From Bacillota bacterium (GTDB lineage Bacteria > Bacillota_I > Bacilli_A > Erysipelotrichales > Coprobacillaceae), in NCBI GenBank assembly GCA_030540195.1, contig JAUNWT010000002.1, positions 35,064 to 99,063 of the forward strand: 64,000 bases of DNA, written 5' to 3'. Below the pieces are notes generated by a model, which saw only the letters and a program-made list of their open reading frames with translations, was not told where the DNA came from and made no database searches. The position numbers were made by a program, and so were the translations under genes. This document shows positions 38,991 to 47,053 of the stretch, one piece after another. Each line of letters begins with the position of its first letter. Positions within the stretch are counted from its first letter, which is position 1.

Positions 38991-39727
38991 ATACTTTTTA
39001 CAATTTTTTCAACTAGTTCTTTGGATACAACATCATAATCATTTTCATGAGGAACAGGTGCATAAGCATAAGAAACCTCATGTCTGTGTGTAGTTGGATC
39101 ATTGACCCAGTCTTTACAAGAACTATGAACTTGATAAATTCCTGTATACTCCATCATTTCTTTGGCGTTACTTGCATTCATACCACTTCCTGCAAGTATT
39201 TCAATTTGACTTCCATATTTTTCTTGTAAATCTTTAATTAAATCTTTTCCATCCATTGCTTTAGGTTTTAATCCACTAGTAAGAATACGATCCACCCCTA
39301 ATTCAATTAATAATTCTATCGAAGCATAAGGATCTTCAACACAATCAAAAGCACGATGAAAAATCACTTCTCCTTGATAACTTTTTATAATTTCAATCAT
39401 TTCTTTTGTTTGTTTAATACAAATAGAACCGTCTTTATTTAAACAACCAAAAGCAATTCCATCGGCTCCATTTTCTAATAAAGATTTTGCATCTTCTTTC
39501 ATCACTTCAAATTCAATCTCGTTATAACAAAATCCTGCACCTCTTGGTCTTACCATCGTAATTACTTTTAAATTTGTATTCTTTTTTGTAAGTTTTAAAG
39601 ATGCTAGAGATGGTGTTAAACCACCTAAATGTAAAGCACTATTAAGTTCAATGCGTTTTGCCCCACCATGATAAGCATTTAAAGCATCTTCATAACTTCC
39701 ACAACATATTTCGATTATTCTTTCCAT
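38984..39727 (-). CDS. cutC: CutC family protein (copy 1)
   Basis: 247-aa TIM-barrel protein. IEICCGSYEDALNAYHGGAKRIELNSALHLGGLTPS and MVRPRGAGFCYNEIEFEVM are diagnostic. CutC was named for copper tolerance in E. coli, but that phenotype has been attributed to the MicL small RNA encoded at its 3' end, so the enzymatic role is open. Here it follows the glycosylasparaginase and PepV-like genes (9-nt gap). Its central 696 bp (39017-39712) are identical to the copy at 54128-54823, while both gene ends differ. Confidence 0.9.
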   Translation of the reverse strand: MERIIEICCGSYEDALNAYHGGAKRIELNSALHLGGLTPSLASLKLTKKNTNLKVITMVRPRGAGFCYNEIEFEVMKEDAKSLLENGADGIAFGCLNKDGSICIKQTKEMIEIIKSYQGEVIFHRAFDCVEDPYASIELLIELGVDRILTSGLKPKAMDGKDLIKDLQEKYGSQIEILAGSGMNASNAKEMMEYTGIYQVHSSCKDWVNDPTTHRHEVSYAYAPVPHENDYDVVSKELVEKIVKSIC

Positions 39728-39735
39728 ACTCTCTC

Positions 39736-40842
39736 CTATAACATTCCTAAATAGTAAATTCCTAATGCATATATTTTTGCATTTTTAATCAAATCCTCAA
39801 TTTTCATCCACTCATTTGGTTGATGTCCAATACCTTTTTGACCCGGAAAACTTGGGCCAAAAGGAACAATATGAGGCATTAATTTAGCATAAGTTCCTCC
39901 TGTAGTGGTAACAGGTGTTCCATCTAACTGCGTTATTTGTTCATAAGCCTTAGATAACAAAGAAACCATTGGACAATCTTTTTCAAATTTTACGGGAAAA
40001 TAATGTTGAACACATGATACTTCCATATTTTTTGCTTTTTCTCTAATTGTCTCAACAATTGTCTCTAGCGTCATACTTGCAGGATAAGAAAATGTAACCG
40101 AAAAAACAAGTTTATTTTTTTCGTGTTTCAATACAAAATTACGCATTTCATTTATACCAAATTCTTCATCTTTAAAATTTAAACCAAGTTTTTCAGCATT
40201 CGTATTAGCATTTAAAAAATAGTTATTAATAAACAAAAAAAATTCATCAACTTGTTTTTCTTTAGCACTTATTTCAATAACAGCTCTTCCTCTTTCTCCA
40301 TAAACAACAGGATACTTACAGTCCGGCGTCCAACCCATGACTGGAGGCTTTTCATATTTCAAATAATACTCTAAGTCTTTAAATCCTGTTTCTTCATCAC
40401 AGCCAAAAATAATTCTAACAGGCTTGTGAAGTTTAATATTTAGTTCTTTAATCGCATATAATGCATACAAGCATGTCATAATTGGACCCTTATTATCTAA
40501 TATTCCTCGTGAATAAATATATCCATCTTTTTCATATGCACTAAATGGAGGATGTTTCCAACCTAAACCTGTAGGTACAACATCTAAATGTCCAATAATG
40601 CCTATATAATCCTCACCTTCACCATATTGTGCATATCCTATATAGTGATCTAAATTTTTTGTTTCAAACCCCAAAGATTGAGCAATTTCTAAAACCTTAT
40701 CAAGAGTTAAAGCAATATCTTTACCAAAAGGTGCCCCTTGTTGAAAAGCCCCTTCAACACTTGGCATTTTTACAATCGTTTTAATATCCTCTATCATTTT
40801 TAAAGAAAGCATATCTATTTTTTTTATAATTTCTTCTTCCAT
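39736..40842 (-). CDS. M20 family peptidase, PepV/Sapep-like dipeptidase
   Basis: 368-aa zinc metallopeptidase. Metal/catalytic motifs are GHLDVVPTG, DNKGP, DEETG, WTPDCKYPVVYGE (PepV-type) and TTGGTYAK...HQPNEWM at the C-terminus. It is about 100 residues shorter than classical PepV, with a reduced lid domain, which could change substrate size. PepV homologues hydrolyse dipeptides, and a pepV sits with a glycosylasparaginase in the Lactobacillus casei alf-2 glycoamino-acid cluster. The asparaginase stop lies 2 nt upstream. Confidence 0.88.
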   Translation of the reverse strand: MEEEIIKKIDMLSLKMIEDIKTIVKMPSVEGAFQQGAPFGKDIALTLDKVLEIAQSLGFETKNLDHYIGYAQYGEGEDYIGIIGHLDVVPTGLGWKHPPFSAYEKDGYIYSRGILDNKGPIMTCLYALYAIKELNIKLHKPVRIIFGCDEETGFKDLEYYLKYEKPPVMGWTPDCKYPVVYGERGRAVIEISAKEKQVDEFFLFINNYFLNANTNAEKLGLNFKDEEFGINEMRNFVLKHEKNKLVFSVTFSYPASMTLETIVETIREKAKNMEVSCVQHYFPVKFEKDCPMVSLLSKAYEQITQLDGTPVTTTGGTYAKLMPHIVPFGPSFPGQKGIGHQPNEWMKIEDLIKNAKIYALGIYYLGML

Positions 40843-40843
40843 C

Positions 40844-41800
40844 CTATTTTTCCTCTAAAGGTGCCATTCTTGTTTTCATATAATGATCAAGCCATTCTTG
40901 ACTTGCAACTTCATGAATACATTTTCCATCTTTATTTTTTGTAAGATAAACAGTAGGTTCTTGATTTTCTGTTGCTACCGCAAATGAAAATCCTTCAATA
41001 TTAGTTGCAACTCCCCATTCTCCTTTATTATTCATCGCAATTAACGATAAATCCCCTGCATGTCCTCTTCTTTCTTTTAAACGATGATCAAGTTGATTAA
41101 CTGCTTTTTCACAAGCTGCTTGGGGGTGCATGCCTTCTGCCATTAAGCGAACGATTTCATAAGAAATACATCCTTTCATTAGATCTTCCCCCAATCCAGT
41201 TGCTGAAGCTCCACCTACACTTGAATCAACATAAAATCCTGAACCCGCTATCGGTGAATCTCCAACACGTCCTTTTTTCTTCATAAATAAACCACTTGTC
41301 GAAGTTGCTGATGTCATTTTTCCTTGGTGGTCAAGACATACCATACCAACTGTATCATGTCCTGCATAAGGTTTTATTTCTTGTTCACGTACTTCCTTTA
41401 CTCTATTTCTATAATGAATTTTAGCACGATCTGTAAGCATGTTTTTACGTTCAAAGCCTTCTTTATGCGCAAATTTTTCAGCCCCTTCTCCAACTAAAAT
41501 ATTATTTACTTTTTCTTTAGATAAGCGTCTAGCAATTGATACCGGATTTGCAAAATCTTTAATAGCGGCAACTGCTCCAATACTTAATGTATCTCCGTCC
41601 ATATAAGCTGCATCTAACTCTACTTCCATTTCTTCATTAGGAAGTCCTCCATACCCAACTGATTTATAATAAGGAAAATCTTCAACCGCTTTTATTGCTG
41701 TTTCTATTGCATCTCCTGCATCTCCTTTTTCTTGTAAAATATGGCTTGCTTCACTAATTCCTTCAACAGCCATACGCCATGTTGCTATTATTCCCCACAT
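40844..41800 (-). CDS. N4-(beta-N-acetylglucosaminyl)-L-asparaginase (glycosylasparaginase-type Ntn hydrolase)
   Basis: 318-aa Ntn hydrolase. The autocleavage/nucleophile motif HDTVGMV (Thr is the N-terminal nucleophile after maturation) and GRVGDSPIAGSG match true glycosylasparaginases (human AGA HDTIGMV) rather than the GTVGAV type of plant-like isoaspartyl peptidases. The N-terminal IATW Trp corresponds to the substrate-contacting Trp of that group. It would release aspartate and an aminosugar from GlcNAc-Asn. No signal peptide, so it acts in the cytoplasm. Start 41800 is preferred because of SD AGGAGG. Confidence 0.85.
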   Translation of the reverse strand: MWGIIATWRMAVEGISEASHILQEKGDAGDAIETAIKAVEDFPYYKSVGYGGLPNEEMEVELDAAYMDGDTLSIGAVAAIKDFANPVSIARRLSKEKVNNILVGEGAEKFAHKEGFERKNMLTDRAKIHYRNRVKEVREQEIKPYAGHDTVGMVCLDHQGKMTSATSTSGLFMKKKGRVGDSPIAGSGFYVDSSVGGASATGLGEDLMKGCISYEIVRLMAEGMHPQAACEKAVNQLDHRLKERRGHAGDLSLIAMNNKGEWGVATNIEGFSFAVATENQEPTVYLTKNKDGKCIHEVASQEWLDHYMKTRMAPLEEK

Positions 41801-41820
41801 TTTCTTTCCTCCTAGTAGAA

Positions 41821-41840
41821 AGGATGCTAAATAGCATCCT
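41821..41840 (-). terminator. Intra-operon hairpin after the GrdB-like gene
   Basis: AGGATGCTA / TAGCATCCT, a perfect 9-bp stem with a 2-nt loop spanning the GrdB-like stop codon. Only a weak T-tract follows, so it may be a partial terminator or mRNA processing/stabilising site. Confidence 0.5.
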
Positions 41841-42360
41841 AAAAACAAAATTTTTCTTTAATTTCTTCAATTTCTTTTTCTTGGTAAAGAGCCTTGGCAA
41901 GAACACACATTCCCTCTAAAGACTCATTTAACCCTATACCACCCTTTTTAGGTGTTTTAATAATACATAATTTATCTTTATATTCATTGATTGTTTCTTG
42001 ATTATCATCTGACATGGCCGCAATTGCTTTAGAAGATGTATTTTGATTAATATCGTAAGCAACTCTTGCTGCCATTTTTCCATAATTCAAATAATTAAAA
42101 CAAGGACCACACATTACAACATCAGGTTTTAATTTATTCACCATTGCACATAGTTTTCGACTTACTTCGTCAGGATTTTTTAGATAAGTCCCGTCTCCGC
42201 AATAAAGACATGCCACGACTTTTCCATCTACTTTCTTTAAAAATGGTTCCATCATAACTGCCGGACCTACAGCTTCCTTTTTTGCTCCTAGAGGAATATC
42301 ATGATCATCTTTAATACCAGCACCTGATTGAATTTGATCATAAATCATGATTATTTTCAT
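41839..42360 (-). CDS. GrdB-related single-domain protein
   Basis: 173 aa similar to the N-terminal region of GrdB, the selenoprotein subunit of glycine/sarcosine/betaine reductase. Landmarks are CGDGTYLKNPDEV and KPDVVMCGPCFNYLNYGKMAARVAYDI, where GrdB has GDNTF...AGPAFNAGRYG. It contains five cysteines, including YCGDG and CGPC, but it ends before the selenocysteine region and has no in-frame UGA. Its role with a PTS and a glycosylasparaginase is unknown. It lies 13 nt after IIC. Confidence 0.65.
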   Translation of the reverse strand: MKIIMIYDQIQSGAGIKDDHDIPLGAKKEAVGPAVMMEPFLKKVDGKVVACLYCGDGTYLKNPDEVSRKLCAMVNKLKPDVVMCGPCFNYLNYGKMAARVAYDINQNTSSKAIAAMSDDNQETINEYKDKLCIIKTPKKGGIGLNESLEGMCVLAKALYQEKEIEEIKEKFCF

Positions 42361-42373
42361 AACTTTTCATCTC

Positions 42374-43726
42374 CTACAAATCATCAAATGAAAGATCATC
42401 TAATGAAATATCATCCTCTTCTTCTTGATCATTTTGCATATTTTTTTCTTCTTCAAGATATTGTTTATCCATTATTTTAATAAATGGCATATAGATAAAG
42501 ATTCCTAAAATTAATAACAACACTTGTAAAAGAGCTCCTGTCCAATTTGTTGCAAGGAAACCAGAAATAACAATTGGTGTTGTCCAAGGAATATTAATTC
42601 CAGAACAAATTGGTACTAAATTCATAGCCATTGCAAAATATGAAATAACAATATTCACTGTTGGAACTAATACAAAAGGTATTAATAATGTTGGATTCAA
42701 TACAATTGGTAATCCAAAAACAATTGGTTCATTAATTCCAAAAATACCAGGAACAAAAGAGAGTTTACCTAAATTTGTAATACGTTTTGACTTACAGAAT
42801 AAAAGCATTGCAATAACTAATGATAAAGTAGATCCTGCACCACCAAAAGTAGCAAATAAATCTTGGAATTGTTGGCAAATAATATGATGTTCACCAGCAA
42901 TATTTCCTGCTGACAATGTTTGTAAAATTGGATTGAACACTGCACCAACAACCGAACCACCATTTACTCCAAAGAACCAAAATAAATGTAAGAAAATATA
43001 AGCAACAACCATTGCTCCTAATGTGTCTCCTAAATTCAATAATGGTGTTTGTAAAAATTCAAAAATAATTTGGAATACATTTGTACCTAAAAAACCAAAG
43101 AATAAGTTAATTGTAAAGAAGACGATCATTACCATCGCCGCTGGAATTAATGCAGCAAATGATTCTTCAACTGTAGGTGGAACACCTGCTGGCATTTTAA
43201 TTGTCCAACCTTTACGTTCCACATATGTATAAATATGGACTGATAAAAAAGCACACATAATTCCTACAAAAATTCCCTTTGATCCTACCCAACCTAAAGG
43301 AATACCACTTAAACTTACATCAACTGCTTTACCTGCCACATCAACACTACCGCTAATTGAATATGGCATAATTAAAAACCATGAAACAACAGCAACTGCT
43401 GCACTAAATATCTTATTTGTATTCATTTTTCCAGCAAAGGAATAAGCTATACCAATTACAGCAAAGATTGCCATAATATCAAAAGTAGCCCCTGCTGGTT
43501 TAGAAATAAAGGATGCTAATGTCTGTCCTGTTGAAGAATTAACAACAGTTGTTTCTAAAAAATCAATCCAAGCTTGAATTGGAAAGTTCGCTATCAATAA
43601 GAAGATCGAACCTCCAATTAATAATGGAGTTGAAACAAGAAAACCATCACGAATTGACATGAGATACTTATTTCTCCCAATCGCCTCCGCTAGAGGCATT
43701 AGTATTTTTTCAAGTTTTTTCATCAT
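42374..43726 (-). CDS. PTS lactose/cellobiose-family EIIC permease
   Basis: 450-aa EIIC of the lactose/N,N'-diacetylchitobiose (Lac) family, about ten TM helices. Conserved segments are KYLMSIRDGFLVSTPLLIGGSIFLL, FFGVNGGSVVGAVFNPIL, SFVPGIFGINEPIVFGLPIVLNP and GINIPWTTPIVISGF. An acidic tail (NDQEEEDDISLDDLSFDDL) is unusual. It forms the membrane channel for the IIA/IIB pair encoded upstream. No phospho-glycosidase follows; the next enzyme is a glycosylasparaginase, suggesting a glycosylamide substrate. Confidence 0.9.
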   Translation of the reverse strand: MMKKLEKILMPLAEAIGRNKYLMSIRDGFLVSTPLLIGGSIFLLIANFPIQAWIDFLETTVVNSSTGQTLASFISKPAGATFDIMAIFAVIGIAYSFAGKMNTNKIFSAAVAVVSWFLIMPYSISGSVDVAGKAVDVSLSGIPLGWVGSKGIFVGIMCAFLSVHIYTYVERKGWTIKMPAGVPPTVEESFAALIPAAMVMIVFFTINLFFGFLGTNVFQIIFEFLQTPLLNLGDTLGAMVVAYIFLHLFWFFGVNGGSVVGAVFNPILQTLSAGNIAGEHHIICQQFQDLFATFGGAGSTLSLVIAMLLFCKSKRITNLGKLSFVPGIFGINEPIVFGLPIVLNPTLLIPFVLVPTVNIVISYFAMAMNLVPICSGINIPWTTPIVISGFLATNWTGALLQVLLLILGIFIYMPFIKIMDKQYLEEEKNMQNDQEEEDDISLDDLSFDDL

Positions 43727-43742
43727 AAGACTTGTCCTCTTT

Positions 43743-44066
43743 CTATTTTTTATTCGATTTAATCAGTTTAATTGCTGATTTTAATACTTTTTCACCATTC
43801 ATCATACCATAGTCCGCTTGATCAATGACTGCAATAGGAATACCCGTATTTCCAAATTGTTCAACTGTTTCTTCGTACATATATTTCACTTGTGGACCTA
43901 GTAAAATACAATCAGGCTTATCTTTTTCTATAATTTCTTCAAGTTTATTGTGTGAAAAAGCTGCCACTTTAATAGGCAAATTGTGTGCATTAGCGACACT
44001 TTGCATATTACTCGCTAACATACTTGTCGACATTCCTGCACTACAAAATAGATAAATTTTTTTCAT
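43743..44066 (-). CDS. PTS lactose/cellobiose-family EIIB
   Basis: 107 aa with the phospho-cysteine at position 8 in YLFCSAGMSTSMLAS, the signature of Lac-family EIIB. DCILLGPQVKYMYEE is the usual second block. It passes phosphate from IIA to the sugar during transport. SD AAGGGAG. Gap of 16 nt to IIC. Confidence 0.92.
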   Translation of the reverse strand: MKKIYLFCSAGMSTSMLASNMQSVANAHNLPIKVAAFSHNKLEEIIEKDKPDCILLGPQVKYMYEETVEQFGNTGIPIAVIDQADYGMMNGEKVLKSAIKLIKSNKK

Positions 44067-44081
44067 TTTCCTTCTCCCTTC

Positions 44082-44402
44082 TTATTTTTCTAACGAATAA
44101 AGACGTTGGTTCAATTTTATAATTTCAAGAGCCATCATTTTAATTGTTTCAGCAGACATAAGTTGATCTTCTGCATGCATCAATAAAATATTTGGTACAA
44201 CTGTTTCACCATTTGCTTCTTTTTGTATCAAACCTGCATGTGCTTCATGTCCTTTTATAAATTCCTGATCTCCCTCTTTTATTTTTGCTTTAGCTAGATC
44301 AAAATCACCCTTTTCAGCAATTTTCATTGCTTCAATATAAAATGATTTTGCTATACCCACCGCAGAAATAATTTGAAAACTAACTAACTCTAAATTGTCC
44401 AT
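44082..44402 (-). CDS. PTS lactose/cellobiose-family EIIA
   Basis: 106-aa helical EIIA. The phosphorylated His lies in LLMHAEDQLMSAETIKMMA, and the opening LELVSFQIISAVGIAKSFYIEAMK is typical. Its ATG follows SD TGGAGG, with a TATAAT 31-36 nt upstream and an 18-bp palindrome farther upstream, so this is probably the first gene of a second transcript within the cluster. Confidence 0.93.
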   Translation of the reverse strand: MDNLELVSFQIISAVGIAKSFYIEAMKIAEKGDFDLAKAKIKEGDQEFIKGHEAHAGLIQKEANGETVVPNILLMHAEDQLMSAETIKMMALEIIKLNQRLYSLEK

Positions 44403-44432
44403 TTTTGTTCCTCCAATATCTTTACATCCACT

Positions 44433-44488
44433 ATTATAAATATTTCTTTGTCTTTAGGCTGATAGAGCGCTTTCCTAGCAATAGGAAA
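44433..44488 (-). promoter_or_regulatory. IIA promoter with activator palindrome (site B)
   Basis: TTTCCTA-N4-TAGGAAA (44471-44488) directly follows the RDD stop. A perfect -10 TATAAT is at 44433-44438, while no good -35 exists. The palindrome centre is 41.5 bp from the near edge of the -10, practically the same as for site A upstream of the PRD gene. AAAGCGCT next to the palindrome (minus strand) resembles a cre core. Confidence 0.7.
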
Positions 44489-45043
44489 TCAAACACTTAC
44501 AACCTTTGTATTTCCTATATAGTCATGTATTGCGCGATGCTCCTTGGTAAAAATAACCATCAGCGTACTTATTCCTCCCACAACAAAACCAATATACATC
44601 ATCGTTGAAACAATATTTACGTTTATACATAAAGAAACAAGTTGATGCCACAATGCACTTGCACTTACTAAGATACCTTCAATAACAATCATTCCTAAAC
44701 CTTGTCTTAAAATCAATGATTTTAACGATACTTCTTGATTATTTTTTTGAATAATTTTAACTTTACAAATTCGTTTTCCTACTGTTTGTCCTTTATAAGC
44801 AAAGAAAGGAATATAAATGTAGTAAAACAAAGCAAAAATTACTCCTATAATCCCCGCAATAAATCCATAAGGTTGTTGAATTTTTAATAAATTTTGTTTT
44901 AGCATTGTTCCATACAATTTTTGTGAAACCACAGCAATTGGAAAAGCAGCACAAAGTGCTCCTAAATACCAATCAATAAAATAACTAAGCACTCTTCTTG
45001 TTAGAGGTGCATCTTTGTACATATTTCTTTTTGTCATATTCAT
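44489..45043 (-). CDS. RDD family membrane protein
   Basis: 184 aa, RDD domain: LTRRVLSYFIDWYLGAL (Arg-Asp), several TM helices and QTVGKRICKVKI. Function in the family is mostly unknown. It starts 6 nt after the PRD regulator stop, whose end carries its SD (AGGAG). ATG 45037 (third codon) has better SD spacing and may be the real start. Its stop abuts palindrome B, so it and the regulator form one transcript. Confidence 0.85.
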   Translation of the reverse strand: MNMTKRNMYKDAPLTRRVLSYFIDWYLGALCAAFPIAVVSQKLYGTMLKQNLLKIQQPYGFIAGIIGVIFALFYYIYIPFFAYKGQTVGKRICKVKIIQKNNQEVSLKSLILRQGLGMIVIEGILVSASALWHQLVSLCINVNIVSTMMYIGFVVGGISTLMVIFTKEHRAIHDYIGNTKVVSV

Positions 45044-45049
45044 TAGCTC

Positions 45050-46945
45050 CTAAGCGATAATTTCTTTCATAAATTCTTCATAATTATTTACTTCTAATAA
45101 TTGTTCAAATTTCTTTGAATCAGCAACAATACTTGATAGCCAATCAAAAAATATTTTTAATAAATGATTATCTGTTTCTCTAATTCCCAATAAAATAATA
45201 AATTTCACATCAAATTCTCCCCATTTCACACTTCTATCTAAAATCAATACAGAAATACATGATTTTTTGGTAGATACTTCTATAGAATGTGGAATGGCAA
45301 AACCATACATAAATGAGGTTGCTGAAACTGCTTCTCTTTTAAAAACATCTTCTTTGTATGCTTTTGTAGCTAAATCATTATCTATCAATTCATCACATAA
45401 ATAATTTAAAATCTCTACTGTATCATGAAATGTTTGATGAACATGAAATAAATTTTCTTTGATAAGTTTTTTTAACATCTTCACCACATCATTGTGATAA
45501 AGCTTTTTATCTAATTCATTAAGAAGTTGAAACACTTTACTTTCATCTTCATTATTTACAAATAAAGTTATTTGAAGGGTTGGTATGTCAAGTTGATGTT
45601 TTAAAGGGACTGTTGTTAAAATGAAATCCGGTTGACATTGTTCAACCTGAAATTCTTCAAAAAAATGAAATATCTCAAGAATTTCCATTCTCTCCCCAAA
45701 TCTATTTTTTAATTTTTCTACACAAGGAATAGATAACATTTGATTGTGAGGAATGATTATTATTCCCCGATGACGATACATACTTTGACTTCTTTCATAA
45801 GCTGCCCCCAAATGCAAAGCAAGAAATGCCAGCTCGTTTTCGTTAATAGTGTATCCTGTGCATTCAGTAATAACCTCGCCGGAATGTACTGCCATTTCAA
45901 AAACCAAAGGGTACTTTCTTTTAATTTCCTTTAAATAAAGATTTGTAACTTTAACATTATTCACCTGTCTTTCCAATAAAGACTGTAAATGTGTAATTAA
46001 TCCAAGCTTCAAATCATAATCATTTGAAAGATCTATACCAAAATATTCCTTTATTTTATCTATAATTGTATAAAAAATATATTTCAAATTTTCACTTTCT
46101 TTTCTATTTCTATTATAGAACTTTCCACTTTTTCCCAATAAAAGATACGAAAATAAAACCACTTCATCTTCAATAACGGGTATATGTATCACTTGCGAAA
46201 CTTTTGAAAAAAAATCTTTTGCCACCTTATATTCTAAACTGTCCTTTAGTTTTTCATTATAAGTTTTATCTTCAATATAGTTATGATTAATAATTCTTTC
46301 TATTGAAACACCTGCATGTATCATAATCATAGGAAAACTCACATCTCTAATGTAGTAATCATTCATTTCACAAACTTCTTCTAATATATCTTTAACTTCT
46401 AATAAATCAAAAATTTCCCATAAATCAGCGATAGAATTTAAATTCATAAAATTCCCTTTAGTTTCTTCTGTCAACAAATCTTTATAAAGTTTTCTTTTAT
46501 CCGCTTCTTCTCCTACTAGATAAATTGTATTTTTATTACGAATAATTTTTAAACTTGAATAACTACTAATCATTCTTCTAATTTTCTTTAAATCATTATC
46601 TATTGAATATCCACTAATAAAAACTCGATCTTGCAATTGAATTAAATTAATTTCACTTTCTTTAAACAATAATTCCTGTATTAGCCAAACACATCTTTCA
46701 TGTGATGTTTGTGGAATAATTTCCTTGGGTTCAATATCTTGTTTTGATAAAAGTGTTTGATCGATATGATAACCTTTCCTTTTATCAGCACTAATTAACA
46801 AACAATCATAAAATTGATTAATATGCTCTATATCATTACGAATCGTACGATCTGTAACATTTAGAATATGCGCCATCTCTTTCCCAGTAATCCATTTTTT
46901 ATCATTCAATAGATCAATTACATGCATTTGTCGGTCATTTAACAT
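45050..46945 (-). CDS. PRD-containing PTS-responsive transcriptional activator (LicR/MtlR-like)
   Basis: 631 aa. Domain order: N-terminal HTH (RQMHVIDLLNDKKWITGKEMAHILNVTDRTIRNDIEHI), a second HTH region, PRD1 (His in MIHAGVSIERIINHNY, about 230-250), PRD2 (LAFLALHLGAAYERS), an EIIB-like segment (about 400-470) and a C-terminal fructose-type EIIA domain (GFAIPHS phospho-His). The HTHs make it a DNA-binding activator, not an RNA antiterminator. ATG 46945 has SD GGAGG. It most likely senses the PTS encoded downstream and binds the two palindromes. Confidence 0.92.
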   Translation of the reverse strand: MLNDRQMHVIDLLNDKKWITGKEMAHILNVTDRTIRNDIEHINQFYDCLLISADKRKGYHIDQTLLSKQDIEPKEIIPQTSHERCVWLIQELLFKESEINLIQLQDRVFISGYSIDNDLKKIRRMISSYSSLKIIRNKNTIYLVGEEADKRKLYKDLLTEETKGNFMNLNSIADLWEIFDLLEVKDILEEVCEMNDYYIRDVSFPMIMIHAGVSIERIINHNYIEDKTYNEKLKDSLEYKVAKDFFSKVSQVIHIPVIEDEVVLFSYLLLGKSGKFYNRNRKESENLKYIFYTIIDKIKEYFGIDLSNDYDLKLGLITHLQSLLERQVNNVKVTNLYLKEIKRKYPLVFEMAVHSGEVITECTGYTINENELAFLALHLGAAYERSQSMYRHRGIIIIPHNQMLSIPCVEKLKNRFGERMEILEIFHFFEEFQVEQCQPDFILTTVPLKHQLDIPTLQITLFVNNEDESKVFQLLNELDKKLYHNDVVKMLKKLIKENLFHVHQTFHDTVEILNYLCDELIDNDLATKAYKEDVFKREAVSATSFMYGFAIPHSIEVSTKKSCISVLILDRSVKWGEFDVKFIILLGIRETDNHLLKIFFDWLSSIVADSKKFEQLLEVNNYEEFMKEIIA

Positions 46946-46969
46946 ATCTTTTTTCCTCCATTTATTATC

Positions 46970-47031
46970 ATTATAACAGTAAATTCTTTTATATAACATT
47001 AATTGTGTTTCCTAATTGTTAGGAAACACAA
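46970..47031 (-). promoter_or_regulatory. PRD regulator promoter with activator palindrome (site A)
   Basis: A 29-bp perfect palindrome (47003-47031): arm TTGTGTTTCCTAA, 3-nt centre, complementary arm. A -10 TATAAT is at 46970-46975 and no recognisable -35 is present. The palindrome centre is 42 bp from the near edge of the -10. The core TTTCCTA-N5-TAGGAAA recurs at site B before IIA. Confidence 0.75.
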
Positions 47032-47053
47032 AAAAACAAGGTTTCCCTTGTTA
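47029..47053 (-). terminator. Terminator of the kdpDE/ktr operon
   Basis: AACAAGG / CCTTGTT stem (47035-47052) with a T-run on the minus strand, overlapping the kdpE stop and abutting palindrome A. Confidence 0.8.

Noticed and set aside
41839..42360. Selenoprotein reading of the GrdB-like gene by UGA read-through
   Set aside because: The frame ends with TAG (41839-41841) and a following hairpin is too close and terminator-like for a SECIS; downstream sequence does not resemble the GrdB C-terminus.
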